From: JADHUC01 sp964617665
Lineage (GTDB): Bacteria; Planctomycetota; Planctomycetia; Pirellulales; Pirellulaceae
Direction: 5' to 3'
NCBI GenBank assembly: GCA_964617665.1
Contig: CAZUAH010000096.1
Coordinates: 1 to 32,859 of the forward strand
DNA length: 32,859 nt
The notes under the pieces are model-generated. The model was not told the origin of the DNA. It saw only the letters and a list, made by a program, of their open reading frames with translations, and searched no databases. A program made the translations under genes and the position numbers. Positions 8,698-17,924 of this stretch are shown here, piece after piece (position 1 is the first letter of the stretch; every line of letters starts with the position of its first letter).

Positions 8698-10513
8698 ACC
8701 TGGCAAAATGCGATGGCCTTCGTTCGAACGCGCGAACCACTTTGGCGACGCTGTTCGTCGTAGACGCTATGTCTATTTGCTCGGCACCTGTTCCGCACTA
8801 CCTGCTGTCCTGTTAACGCTTGACGTAGGTCTGATTGCGAACGTGCTGTTGAATCGCAATGGCGAGCTTCGGACACCGCAGAATTGGCTGCTTCAACAGT
8901 TGGTAGGCGAGGACATTGCAGCGTGGGGTTGGTGGGGGCGAGCGGATTACTACCTGTTAACGTTGATCGCCATTTTCTTGGCGTTGTCGCTGATCGAGTT
9001 TCTGCTGCTGCTATTCTACTTGCGAACGGCGGACAAAGCCGCTGTCAGGACTGTGTGCCAACTGCAGGCTGCGATCTACGAACAGGCACCACGAGTAGGG
9101 CTGGACGAACGCGACGGGGAAGGAGCGTTTCGGGTAGAAGGGCTTTTGACGGACAGTTCAGATAGTCTTCGGCGTGGTCTGGCGTCCTGGTGGAGGATTT
9201 TTCCTCGTGGGATCGCCCTGATCGGTGCCTTGTTCGCGTTGGCCCTGGCTCTCGATTATCTCCTCACGCTTCTTATTGTCCTTTTGGCGTTGTTTGTGTG
9301 GCGTGTCTGCCGACGGGCTGAGCGGCTGGTTTCTGACGACGCGGAAGGACTTTGGGAGCAAGCCGGCAGGCGTCGTGATACGATATTGGGGCAGATTCGT
9401 GTACTGCGAGCAATGGCTGCCTTTTCGGAGGAGGCACCTCCGAAGGCCGCCTTCGACGAGGGGCTCCGGCGATACCGCGAGGACGTTCAGCTTGCGATGG
9501 CACGTGGTGCGAAATTGCAGCCGTTTCTGTTGTTTCTTCTTGCGGCCAGCGTCGCTTTGTTTGCATTGGTCATCGGCTTGTCGCCGTACACAACTCCGAC
9601 CGTCGTGGTGATGCTGGCGTTTGTCTTCGCACGGGTCCTATTCCCTTTGCGGCAAATCCGCTTAGCGATGGAATCGGCCAATATCGCCGAACAGGCGGCG
9701 GATATCTTCACGTATCTGGACCGAACTCCGCCGGTCGGCCAAATTGCCGGGGCAACGCCCTTGGCGGAGATCTCTCGCGAGGTCCGATTGGATGGCATTA
9801 GCGCTGCTGACGAAGCGGGCATTTTGCTGCTGGATGGTGTCTCGTTGTCCGTTCCAGCGGGTCGCTGTACCGCTGTTGTGTCGTCTCGCGACGAAACGTC
9901 ACAAGTGTTGGTGAAGCTGCTCTTGCGATTTAAGGACCCTGATACCGGTCGCATCCTGCTTGACGACGCCGACATTCGAACCGTTAGCCTCGAATCGCTG
10001 CGCGCTCGCGTGGCATTTGCTTCGGCCGACGGTATGTTGTTCACTGGTACCGTGGCAGAGAACATCCGATGCGGCCGGAGTGGGTTTCAAGCGGAAAGTG
10101 TAGAGGAGGCGGCGAAGCTGACTCACGTGTTCGACGCGATCGGCGAATTACCGCACAAGTTCCAGTCAACGATTGGCCCAGGAGGCCGGGCAGTGGCACC
10201 CACGACGGCTTTCTTGGTTGGCTTGGCGAGGGCCGTTCTGGCTAACCCATCCTTGGTCATCATCGAGGAACCACCGCAGCCGATGGACGACGAAGCCGAC
10301 ACCCTGATCCAGACCGCCATCGATCAAGTCAGCAAGAATCGCACGGTCATTGTCCTGCCGACAAGGCTGTTGACGTTGCGGGGCGCCGAAAGCGTATTCG
10401 TATTTCATGAAGGCAAGCTTCATGCGCAAGGGCCTCATGCGGAACTGCTGAAAGAAAACGATCTGTACCGTCACCTGAACTACAAGCTCTTCAACCCGTT
10501 CCGCCATATCTGA
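8684..10513 (+). CDS. ABC exporter-like protein with a degenerate, probably inactive nucleotide-binding domain (609 aa)
   Basis: The architecture is that of an ABC exporter half-transporter. A membrane domain with about six helices covers residues 29-330, and an ABC ATPase-like domain covers 368-600 with the usual strand order (LLDGVSLSVPAG, ILLDDADIRTVSLESLRARVAF, FTGTVAENIRCG). The functional motifs are changed. The Walker A slot (400-407) reads SSRDETSQ with no GKS/T. The Q-loop glutamine is replaced by Ala448. The LSGGQ signature is VAPTT (504-508). Walker B is LVIIEEP, keeping only the catalytic-position Glu529. The switch His is Thr560. ATP hydrolysis is therefore unlikely. The GTG start at 8684 overlaps the permease gene; an ATG at 8708 is an alternative but has no ribosome-binding site. 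No frame disruption is seen, so the domain is maintained, not decaying. Confidence 0.85.
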   Translation: MTWREPGKMRWPSFERANHFGDAVRRRRYVYLLGTCSALPAVLLTLDVGLIANVLLNRNGELRTPQNWLLQQLVGEDIAAWGWWGRADYYLLTLIAIFLALSLIEFLLLLFYLRTADKAAVRTVCQLQAAIYEQAPRVGLDERDGEGAFRVEGLLTDSSDSLRRGLASWWRIFPRGIALIGALFALALALDYLLTLLIVLLALFVWRVCRRAERLVSDDAEGLWEQAGRRRDTILGQIRVLRAMAAFSEEAPPKAAFDEGLRRYREDVQLAMARGAKLQPFLLFLLAASVALFALVIGLSPYTTPTVVVMLAFVFARVLFPLRQIRLAMESANIAEQAADIFTYLDRTPPVGQIAGATPLAEISREVRLDGISAADEAGILLLDGVSLSVPAGRCTAVVSSRDETSQVLVKLLLRFKDPDTGRILLDDADIRTVSLESLRARVAFASADGMLFTGTVAENIRCGRSGFQAESVEEAAKLTHVFDAIGELPHKFQSTIGPGGRAVAPTTAFLVGLARAVLANPSLVIIEEPPQPMDDEADTLIQTAIDQVSKNRTVIVLPTRLLTLRGAESVFVFHEGKLHAQGPHAELLKENDLYRHLNYKLFNPFRHI

Positions 10514-10520
10514 GAACAGC

Positions 10521-11324
10521 ATGAAGCAGGTCGCAGTGGGCAACGTTCAACTTAGTGTTAAGGACCAAGGGGAAGGTCCAGCGCTGCTGCTGGTGCATGG
10601 CTTCCCAGTGGATCACTCGATGTGGACTGGCCAGATCGAGGACCTCTCCCGCGAGTATCGCGTGATCGCGCCGGACCTTCGCGGATTTGGCCGAAGCGAC
10701 GTTAGCCAAGGCACCGTGTTGATGGAACAGTACGCGGACGACTTGGCAGCATTGCTCGATGCGCTCTGCGTCAACGACCGTGTGACGCTGTGCGGGCTAT
10801 CGATGGGCGGATATGTGGCATGGCAGTTTTGGGGGCGACACCAGTCGCGTCTGAACGGGCTGGTCCTGTGTGACACACGGGCCGAGGCCGATACTCCGGA
10901 TGTTGTCAGCACGCGTCTGGAATCGGCGGATCGTGTGCTCGCCGAAGGCATCGGCTTTCTCGCAGACAGCATGATGGAAAAGCTGTTCGCCCCATCTACA
11001 TTGCGAGACCGTCCGGAGATTGCGGATGCAACCAAGAACGTCATGCTGGCCACACCGCGTGATGGCGCAGCGGCCGCGCAGCGGGGGATGGCCGCCCGGC
11101 CGGACTCGTCCGACATCTTGAGCCAAATCGCCGTACCCACGCTGGTCATTTGCGGTGAACACGACGTGATCTCGACGGTGGACGAAATGCGAGGCATCGC
11201 GCAGCAGATCAGTGGTGCGGTTTACGTTCAGATCGCCAATGCAGCTCACATGTCGCCGCTGGAGAACCCGCGGGAGGTCAATGCGGCGATCCGCGACTTC
11301 CTCCAACGCGAGAGTCTAGCTTAG
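10521..11324 (+). CDS. Alpha/beta hydrolase (267 aa)
   Basis: This is a compact cytoplasmic alpha/beta-hydrolase-fold enzyme of the usual length. The oxyanion region is LLVHGFPVDHSMW. The nucleophile elbow is GLSMGG with Ser94. The acid is Asp215 in CGEHDVIS, and the histidine is His243 in AAHMSPLENP. This pattern fits the 3-oxoadipate enol-lactonase/esterase-type subgroup, but the substrate cannot be assigned from sequence. It begins 7 bases after the stop of the degenerate ABC gene and probably belongs to the same transcript, which suggests, without proof, a functional link to that transporter-like pair. Confidence 0.88.
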   Translation: MKQVAVGNVQLSVKDQGEGPALLLVHGFPVDHSMWTGQIEDLSREYRVIAPDLRGFGRSDVSQGTVLMEQYADDLAALLDALCVNDRVTLCGLSMGGYVAWQFWGRHQSRLNGLVLCDTRAEADTPDVVSTRLESADRVLAEGIGFLADSMMEKLFAPSTLRDRPEIADATKNVMLATPRDGAAAAQRGMAARPDSSDILSQIAVPTLVICGEHDVISTVDEMRGIAQQISGAVYVQIANAAHMSPLENPREVNAAIRDFLQRESLA

Positions 11325-11364
11325 GCGGAGAGCGGCCTTGGCCGAGCCGCGAGATCCTCGAGCG

Positions 11365-13749
11365 TCACCTAGCCCGTCCCGTCTGTGATTCGACTTTCGC
11401 CCAAAATGGATGCTGCCGATCACCTCGTGTGCGAACGTCCTCCAGCAGCACGCTGGCGCTCGGCGCAAGCTCGTGGCGGTGGCTACGCCCGTTGATGGAA
11501 ACGGCAACGTGTCTATCGAAGTTGACCATGTCCGGCGAAAGCCAAACGGTCGCACTGCTTGCTCCGGTGCGTAGAGAGACGCGGTTATTCTGAAGAATCC
11601 GGCCTTCGGTCCGAACTGGCCGGACTCCTTTGTCCGGCGGCCAGTTTATGGGCAATACCATCGAACGGCTTGGCATATCCTCGACCTCGGCCCACCAGAA
11701 GAAGTTGTCCCTTGGCCGCATAGAATCGCATATGAACTCATCCGGGAAGAAATTGCGACGGTGCAGGTCCATCCAGTCGAAAATCCGATGGATTTCTTCG
11801 TAGAAGTACTCGTGACCGCGCCCACGATAAACGACGACGATGACGTCATAGGTGTGCTTGGTGAGATACCGATCGAGATCCAGGCTGTTGGTCGCCATTC
11901 TGTTACCATCCATTTCGCCAGCCACGAAGTAGAACGGGACGGAGCGACCGTTCTCCCAATAGCGAGACACGTACTTGCCGGCCGTGGCAACAATGGGAAT
12001 CACCCCAGCCCACAGGTCCGGATGCGCAAGTGATATGTCCCAGGCCGCATCTCCGCCCATCGAATGGCCGCTCAAGAAGACGCGATCGGTGTCGATCGCG
12101 AAGCGCCGGCAGGCGTCTCGTAAAGGACGCAACACGGCGGCGTGCTCTCGAACCGAGTATTCGTATTCTCGTTGGTGTGGCTTCGTCCATTTGGGGGCAA
12201 CCACGATGTAGCCGTAGCGAGATCCCTGCCCTGCTCGCATTCCGACCTTCTCGTGATGAGCGCCGGCCCACCAGTCTATTTGCTGTTCTGGGGATGTACC
12301 GGCCCCATTCAGTGTGACCACGCATGGGTAGCGGCGATACGGATCGTATTCTGGCGGCAGTTGTACGTAGTACGTGATTTCCGGTTGCTCCGACAGGCCC
12401 GGGACAGTCAACTCGAAGAATCCTTGCGGACGACCTTCCTCGGACTCCGTCCAGACGGCGGGCTTCATATGCGAGATTAGCTTGGCCAGATTGGCCGGTG
12501 TGCTTCCTTCCAGAGCCTCAAGTCGTTCGAGAATCTCGTCGCGTTCGTGTTGATGCATCGTGTTCAGATACTCGCGCACCGCGTTACGGACCTCGTACAA
12601 TGACGAGGCCACTGCAAGGTTCTCCGTTCCTGAGCCGCTGCCCAGCAACCAACCGCTGATTGCCAAGGCGACTTTCTGGTCCACGGTCATCTTCTCGTCA
12701 ACAGCCAGTCGCATGTAGTCCGCCAAGCGATCAAACGTGTTGATATTCAACTCCGCCTTGATTTCGGCAGCTACCGGTTGGACCTCGGCTCTGGTGTTTG
12801 CATCCTTGATCTGTGCAACATGCTCGTCCAGTGTGGTCAAGGTGTTTCTGGCCTTCTCCTGCAACTCTTTGTATTCCTCCAGCATGTCGCGCACGCGCAG
12901 CAGGATCTCGCCGGCAATGCCCTCAGATGGAAACTTCTCCAGCAGAGCATAGGCAAAACGGTGCTGACCTGCCTGTTTGCGCACTTCGATTTCCTTGATC
13001 AATCGCCGAGCGCTCAGCTGGTGCAGCGTTTGAATCTGCTTCTGCAGATTGGCCAACGCGGGAAACTCCTTGACCACGCCCTCCAATTCGGCACTAGCGT
13101 CTTTGTAGCGTTCCGCCTGGACATAGAGCCGCACCATCCGCAATCGGGCGTCAGGGTCCTTGGGGTCGATTTGCCGCATCAGGATCTTGCTCAGCATGTC
13201 ACGCGGAATCGAACTAGTGGCTATGCGCATGTCCCAGACGTACGCATTCTTCTGCGTCATCAACCCTTCCACCTTCGTGTAGATGGGCGTGACCTCTGTC
13301 ATCCCCTGAACGATATTCAGCGGGCCCGACGGCGTGTTCATTGAGAAGATCCGCACGCCCCGATCGTCGAACGGCCAGACTCTCAGGATCGGTCCTACTG
13401 CGGCAACACGGCGTTTGCCTGCGGCAACTCGCTGTTCGATCCTGATGCGCTCGTGGTTGGGGTGGTTGGGAACCACAGACTGTGTCTGACCGGAGAAGAA
13501 AAACGTTCGTCGCAAATCGTCGTCGACAAGCACGATTTGACTGATTACCACGGCCCCCGGTGCTGGCGGCGCCGCCAAGGGTGCGCCTATCGTAGCGATC
13601 TTCCCAACACGTCCCTCGAACTGCATGCCGTTTCTCAGCGTTGCGATTTCCGCTCGCAGTCCTGGCGGCAATTCGGTCAGAAGGGTGAAGACCAGAAAGA
13701 GTGTAAGACCGATGCGGTACTGTCCACTGCAAAACGAATGCGTGCTCAT
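11365..13749 (-). CDS. Large exported esterase-like protein: N-terminal helical region plus C-terminal alpha/beta hydrolase (794 aa)
   Basis: The ATG at 13749 is preferred because GAGGAG lies just upstream; an in-frame ATG at 13761 is possible. Residues 1-34 are a signal peptide. Residues 35-180 form a domain opening with ATLRNGMQFEGRVGKI. Residues about 195-420 are helical with TPR-like and coiled-coil character (ERYKDASAELEGVVKEF). The C-terminal 430-680 is an alpha/beta hydrolase of the esterase D/PHB-depolymerase type: FLSGHSMGGDAAW with Ser563, GEMDGN with Asp614, and GRGHEYF with His646. A tail of about 110 residues follows. The combination suggests an envelope or periplasmic esterase on an unknown substrate. 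The end is separated by 40 bp from the convergent hydrolase gene. Confidence 0.85.
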   Translation of the reverse strand: MSTHSFCSGQYRIGLTLFLVFTLLTELPPGLRAEIATLRNGMQFEGRVGKIATIGAPLAAPPAPGAVVISQIVLVDDDLRRTFFFSGQTQSVVPNHPNHERIRIEQRVAAGKRRVAAVGPILRVWPFDDRGVRIFSMNTPSGPLNIVQGMTEVTPIYTKVEGLMTQKNAYVWDMRIATSSIPRDMLSKILMRQIDPKDPDARLRMVRLYVQAERYKDASAELEGVVKEFPALANLQKQIQTLHQLSARRLIKEIEVRKQAGQHRFAYALLEKFPSEGIAGEILLRVRDMLEEYKELQEKARNTLTTLDEHVAQIKDANTRAEVQPVAAEIKAELNINTFDRLADYMRLAVDEKMTVDQKVALAISGWLLGSGSGTENLAVASSLYEVRNAVREYLNTMHQHERDEILERLEALEGSTPANLAKLISHMKPAVWTESEEGRPQGFFELTVPGLSEQPEITYYVQLPPEYDPYRRYPCVVTLNGAGTSPEQQIDWWAGAHHEKVGMRAGQGSRYGYIVVAPKWTKPHQREYEYSVREHAAVLRPLRDACRRFAIDTDRVFLSGHSMGGDAAWDISLAHPDLWAGVIPIVATAGKYVSRYWENGRSVPFYFVAGEMDGNRMATNSLDLDRYLTKHTYDVIVVVYRGRGHEYFYEEIHRIFDWMDLHRRNFFPDEFICDSMRPRDNFFWWAEVEDMPSRSMVLPINWPPDKGVRPVRTEGRILQNNRVSLRTGASSATVWLSPDMVNFDRHVAVSINGRSHRHELAPSASVLLEDVRTRGDRQHPFWAKVESQTGRAR

Positions 13750-13965
13750 AGCACTCCTCATTTCCCTATTCCATCGCCAAGTGCCCCTTGCATGATGGCT
13801 AGCCTCATTGTGGCTTTCCACAGCCAAATCAGTCAACAGAGACTTGGCTCGCCAGACGACCAACTGGCCAAGCGCCACGTGGAATTTCGCGTCACGATCA
13901 TTCGGGTTAGAATTTGGGCAAATCGGCTGTCAACCGGCCAATTTCAGTACTCGGGTGAGGAAATC

Positions 13966-14496
13966 ATGGTGCTCGACGAGAAATCGCAAGCGGAGGTGAA
14001 TCGCTTTGTCCGCGTGAGCCAGATCGTTGTGGTCGCATTGGGTATGGGGATTGTGACGTTCGCAGTTGCGGCCGTGTTTCTGGCTGGAGGCAAAGAGGAG
14101 GCGGAAGCCGGCATGTTGACGCTTGTCGCAGTTGGAATGACGGTGGTCTGCGGAGGGGTGAGTCTGCTCGTCCCTCATGGAATCGTGCTTGCTCAGCGGC
14201 GCAGGATTGTTGATGGCACGTGGCAAATGCAGGGGCGACACGAGGATGCTCCAGTCACCGATGCCGGAAAACTAGCGGCCGTCTACCTCATCAAGACAAT
14301 TGTCGTCTGCGGCCCATTAGAAGGGGCGTGTTTCGTTGCGCTCGTTGCTTTCATGACCGAAGGTCACTTGGTCAATCACATCATTGGTGCGCTACTGCTA
14401 TTTGGCGTGCTTGCTCGTTTTCCCACATCGGACCGCGTAACAGGTTGGGTGACGGATCAATTGCGACTGCTGAAGGAAGAAAGGCAGATACAATAA
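13966..14496 (+). CDS. Four-helix membrane protein of unknown function (176 aa)
   Basis: The start is the ATG at 13966 with GTGAGG 5 bases upstream. The frame extends much further upstream, but that extension is antisense to the esterase gene and has no start signal. The protein has two paired hydrophobic regions: residues about 18-42 and 48-70, then about 103-128 and 131-148, separated by a soluble loop (QRRRIVDGTWQMQGRHEDAP). I do not recognise a family. The gene stands alone, divergent from the esterase-like gene and convergent with the SH3-domain gene. Function unknown. Confidence 0.65.
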   Translation: MVLDEKSQAEVNRFVRVSQIVVVALGMGIVTFAVAAVFLAGGKEEAEAGMLTLVAVGMTVVCGGVSLLVPHGIVLAQRRRIVDGTWQMQGRHEDAPVTDAGKLAAVYLIKTIVVCGPLEGACFVALVAFMTEGHLVNHIIGALLLFGVLARFPTSDRVTGWVTDQLRLLKEERQIQ

Positions 14497-14531
14497 CAGC
14501 CCCCACAGGTGCTTCTGACACCAGTTGGGAA

Positions 14532-15758
14532 TCAGCGCAGATGTCGCTTGAGATCGACCACTCGTTCGGCCGTAAGATGCGGCTTCTTGAGCGACTGCTT
14601 GTAGCCGCGATGCCCGAATAGACCAACCTGCTTGCGCACGTAGCGGTGAAGGTTCAATCCCGGCGCCGGAGACACGTACTGCAATACGTCGCCTTCGGCG
14701 TCCAGCAGGGCGTATGGTGGGGCGGTTTGTTTTGTCGAGTGAACGGGCACCAACCAACCGCTGCCGTCGTAGCGCACGCCGGTGGCCCGTTCCACAACCG
14801 TCAGCATGTTGTCGTTTGCGGGTACGTCGGTGACGGGGGCGTCTGGGATATACGCGTCACCCATCGTTTGAACGAAGCCGTTCTGCAACTTCTCGAATTT
14901 ACCGATGCGTTCCAGAAGGAACTCTGCGAGTGATCGATCGTCTTCGCTGTTCAGGTTCTCCTTGATAGTCTCCACACGCTCGCGCAACTGTTCCAACCTC
15001 CACGCACGCATCTCCTTGGCAACCATCAGCGAAAGCCGCAATTCGATGTCGTCCAGACTGTCGTGCGAGCGCGGACTGCGGGCGATCCATTTCTTCTCGG
15101 AAGAGACACTCTCCTCTCCTGTTTCTTCGCCAGCAGTTTCGGTCTGTTCCTCTTCTGAGCCCGCATTGACAGGAGTCTGCTCGTCTTCCATTGGGATCGC
15201 TACTACGTCTCCACTGGACCTTTCCACGCGTTCGGTGAGTGTCTTGGGTACGGCCGTCCGCATGTCTGCGGCCTTCACCCAACGAAACTCGCCGGCCGGA
15301 GGCGAAATACGACGCCAAGAATCCCCTGCGTCGCCCGCAGTCGCTCCGATTTCGGCTTTCTCTCCGTCAATCAACTCGACCAGCTCGTTTTTTCGTAGAG
15401 GCACCCAGGACACGGGCTCACCGATCTCGGTGAATTTGGACCCCACGTGGCATCTGACATCATTTTCCGTCACTCTGGCGACATCTGCTTGGTTCGTTGG
15501 CTTCAGATGCTCGCTCTTGACAAGGCTGAAACTGCCATCGGGCGGACGAATGGCCAACCAATCGCCGTCATGGCGGTAGACTTGGATCTTAGTGCCAATG
15601 GGCAGCCTGTCGGTCGCGTAGTACTGCTCTCCAGGCCCACTGCGAACTTCCACGGAATCGGCGGCGACGGCCACCTCGTACGGGAATTGCGTCTGTGCGC
15701 CGAAGACACTGCCGCAGATACCGACTATGCAAAACCAGAGAGCAGGATTTGCGCGCAT
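14532..15758 (-). CDS. Exported SH3-domain protein (408 aa)
   Basis: The ATG at 15758 has GAGG 8 bases upstream and opens with a signal peptide (ALWFCIVGICGSVFGA). Residues about 26-90 form a bacterial SH3 (SH3b) domain: VEVRSGPGEQYYATDRLPIGTKI is the canonical opening, ending DGSFSLVKSEHL. A second SH3-like unit covers about 97-170 (DVRCHVGS...EFRWVKAADM). An acidic linker (Glu/Thr-rich, about 190-225) leads to a helical Arg/Glu-rich region, and a C-terminal 90-residue domain (VRYDGSGWLVPV...ALLDAEGDVLQYVSP) resembles another small beta-barrel. SH3b domains usually bind peptidoglycan or cell-wall peptides. It follows map by 92 bp on the same strand. The role is unknown. Confidence 0.78.
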   Translation of the reverse strand: MRANPALWFCIVGICGSVFGAQTQFPYEVAVAADSVEVRSGPGEQYYATDRLPIGTKIQVYRHDGDWLAIRPPDGSFSLVKSEHLKPTNQADVARVTENDVRCHVGSKFTEIGEPVSWVPLRKNELVELIDGEKAEIGATAGDAGDSWRRISPPAGEFRWVKAADMRTAVPKTLTERVERSSGDVVAIPMEDEQTPVNAGSEEEQTETAGEETGEESVSSEKKWIARSPRSHDSLDDIELRLSLMVAKEMRAWRLEQLRERVETIKENLNSEDDRSLAEFLLERIGKFEKLQNGFVQTMGDAYIPDAPVTDVPANDNMLTVVERATGVRYDGSGWLVPVHSTKQTAPPYALLDAEGDVLQYVSPAPGLNLHRYVRKQVGLFGHRGYKQSLKKPHLTAERVVDLKRHLR

Positions 15759-15850
15759 GGAGAGAACCTCTGCTAGCACGACGTGACGGGTGACGAGACT
15801 CGGGGCAGACTTGTAACCGATTCGGAAAGTCGGCTCAAGGTCAAGTCGGC

Positions 15851-16648
15851 TCAGAACTTGTGTCCCTTTTGAGGGCCGTTTTTCGTGAGCGTGAGAATCT
15901 CCGGCCCATCCTGCATCATCAAGATGGTATGCTCGAATTGAGCCGACAGTTTGCCGTCGGCCGTTCGCACTGTCCAACCATCTTCCTCGTCCTGATCACC
16001 GTCCGGGACACCGACATTGATCATGGGCTCGATAGTGAACGACATGCCGGGTCGCAGGCGCTGCCGGCGTCCTTCAGGAGTGGGGACGTGAGAAATCGTC
16101 GGCTCCTGGTGGAATTTTTTCCCCACGCCGTGGCCAACGTAGTCCTTGACCACCGAATAACCTTGAGCCTGGGCGATCCGCACCACGGTAGTGCCGATGT
16201 CGGAAATGCGGCAGTTCGGCTTAATGGTGTCAATTGCTGCATACAGGCAATCGAACGCGCATTGGATCAAGTTGCGAGCTTCTTCCGACACGTCGCCAAT
16301 CAGGAACGTTTCTGATTGATCGCCGTGCCAACCGTTGACGATGCTCGTAATGTCAACGTTGACGATGTCACCTTCCTTCAGGATGTACTCGCCAGGAATC
16401 CCATGGCAGATCACCTCGTTGACGCTTGTGCAACAGCTCTTCGGGAAATTCTGGTAATTGAGGGGGGCGGGCGTGTGTCCGTGATCTAGCGTGTACTCAT
16501 GAACCAATCGGTCGATTTCGCCCGTCGCGATCCCGGCTTTCACATACGGTCGGATGTAATCCATAGCCTCTGCATTGAATCGCCCTGCCGCGCGCAGACC
16601 TTGCCGCTTCAGTTTCTCCGCCTGTCGTCTCCGCCTGCTCATTAACAT
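15851..16648 (-). CDS. map: Type I methionine aminopeptidase (265 aa)
   Basis: This enzyme removes the initiator methionine from new proteins. All five metal ligands of the pita-bread fold are visible: Asp99 (NVDIT), Asp110 (GWHGDQSETF), His173 (YVGHGVGKKFH), Glu207 (FTIEPM) and Glu239 (AQFEHTI). The substrate-site histidines His82 (CHGIPG) and His180 are also present. A short N-terminal extension of about 20 basic residues (MLMSRRRRQAEKLKRQ) precedes the catalytic core. The length is otherwise normal for bacterial type I enzymes. The start is uncertain by two codons because a second ATG follows at 16642. It is transcribed divergently from the VWA gene with a 77-bp spacer. Confidence 0.97.
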   Translation of the reverse strand: MLMSRRRRQAEKLKRQGLRAAGRFNAEAMDYIRPYVKAGIATGEIDRLVHEYTLDHGHTPAPLNYQNFPKSCCTSVNEVICHGIPGEYILKEGDIVNVDITSIVNGWHGDQSETFLIGDVSEEARNLIQCAFDCLYAAIDTIKPNCRISDIGTTVVRIAQAQGYSVVKDYVGHGVGKKFHQEPTISHVPTPEGRRQRLRPGMSFTIEPMINVGVPDGDQDEEDGWTVRTADGKLSAQFEHTILMMQDGPEILTLTKNGPQKGHKF

Positions 16649-16725
16649 GGGTGGTCTTAGGTTGCTCTGAAAGAACTCTCTTGTGATCCAACTTCCTAAC
16701 GTAGCAAAATGTCGCGTGTGCGAAT

Positions 16726-17886
16726 ATGGCCTATTTGACCAACGATCAGTTTTCGCCTGAAATGCTGACGGAAGAGGTACGATTGTGGATAATGCAGAGT
16801 GAGTCTCAAGGTCATCCTATGCCAAAACACGAAGCCGTTGCGCAGGCCGAGATCATTGCCGCCGAATCGTCTAAGCAGACTTTGGCGCCGGCTTGGCTGT
16901 TGTCATTGGTGCTGCACTTCTTTCTCGTGATCCTCCTGGCGATCGGTATGCGCGCGGCCGCTGGGCCCAAAGACGAGGAGCCGCCGCGTCGCATTGGAAT
17001 CGTGCTGGCCCAACATGACGACGAACGGCGATTCGCCTACTTGGACGAGTCGCAGGACTCGCCACAAGACACGGAAAGAACCGAACAGGATTCCACGCCA
17101 GCGTCAGTCGCGGACGCTCCGACAGCTGGTGAATCGGGGCCGATGGGAGCAGCCGTTCCATCATCCTTGCTGATTCCGGACATCCAACTACCGGGGGCAG
17201 CAACTCCCATGGGTGCGACCGACGAACTCCTTTCCCACAACCTAAACGTTCACGCCCAGGGCCGTAAGCCGATCTTGCCTGGGATGTATGACGACGAGAT
17301 TTTGGCGGAAGAAGCCGCTATGAGGGCCGCTCGGCGAGCACTCGGCCCGACCACCGATGTTTCGCTGTTCAGTTCCACGGCTGCCGTGGGACGCTCGTTC
17401 GTCTTCGCTATCGACCGATCAAAGAGTATGGGCGGCGAGGGGCTGAACGCGTTGTCGGCGGCAGCCACTGAATTGTCCCGTGCGTTGGCGCACCTTTCGC
17501 CGAAACAGCGATTCCAAATCATCGCCTATCACCACAACTGCGTGTACTACAAGACGCCACGACTGGTCCCGGCGACCGATGAGAACAAACCGGGTGTGCC
17601 TGGCTTCATTGATCGCTTGGCTGCGTTTGGCGGTACGGACCATGAAATGGCGTTGCGGGCCAGTCTAGGCATGGAGCCCGATGTGGTCTTTCTGCTGACC
17701 GATGGTGGTGATCCACACTTGAACGACATTCAGCTTGCCAACATTCGTAAGCTCGCGGAAGGCCAGACCACTATACATTGCATCCAGTTTGGTTTCGGCG
17801 AATTGCGCGATGAAGCCAACTTCATGACGCGAGTAGCGCGGCAGAATGGCGGGGGCTTCACATACGTGAACATGTCGGGACGATAG
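16726..17886 (+). CDS. Membrane-anchored VWA-domain protein (386 aa)
   Basis: The N-terminal 55 residues are cytoplasmic and acidic, followed by one transmembrane helix (about 57-76, WLLSLVLHFFLVILLAIGM). A disordered acidic/Pro-rich stretch covers about 80-185. The von Willebrand A domain spans about 223-386. Its metal-ion-dependent adhesion site is complete: Asp230, Ser232 and Ser234 in DRSKS, Thr304 in GGTD, and Asp326 in LLTDGGD. Such domains bind protein ligands through a divalent cation. The ribosome-binding site is poor (GCGAAT), so the start could instead be the ATG at 16762. The partner is unknown. Similar anchored VWA proteins are abundant in Planctomycetota. Confidence 0.82.
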   Translation: MAYLTNDQFSPEMLTEEVRLWIMQSESQGHPMPKHEAVAQAEIIAAESSKQTLAPAWLLSLVLHFFLVILLAIGMRAAAGPKDEEPPRRIGIVLAQHDDERRFAYLDESQDSPQDTERTEQDSTPASVADAPTAGESGPMGAAVPSSLLIPDIQLPGAATPMGATDELLSHNLNVHAQGRKPILPGMYDDEILAEEAAMRAARRALGPTTDVSLFSSTAAVGRSFVFAIDRSKSMGGEGLNALSAAATELSRALAHLSPKQRFQIIAYHHNCVYYKTPRLVPATDENKPGVPGFIDRLAAFGGTDHEMALRASLGMEPDVVFLLTDGGDPHLNDIQLANIRKLAEGQTTIHCIQFGFGELRDEANFMTRVARQNGGGFTYVNMSGR

Positions 17887-17924
17887 GGGATCGAGTCTGG
17901 CACCTCGCCGATCGCTCGATTCGC

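Noticed and set aside
13453..13965. A long upstream extension of the four-TM gene frame
   Set aside because: It lies antisense to the esterase-like gene, has no start signal or domain, and the ATG at 13966 has a good ribosome-binding site.
14646..14670. tRNA-like T-arm string GGTTCAATCCCGG
   Set aside because: It is inside the C-terminal coding part of the SH3-domain gene and has no cloverleaf partners around it.
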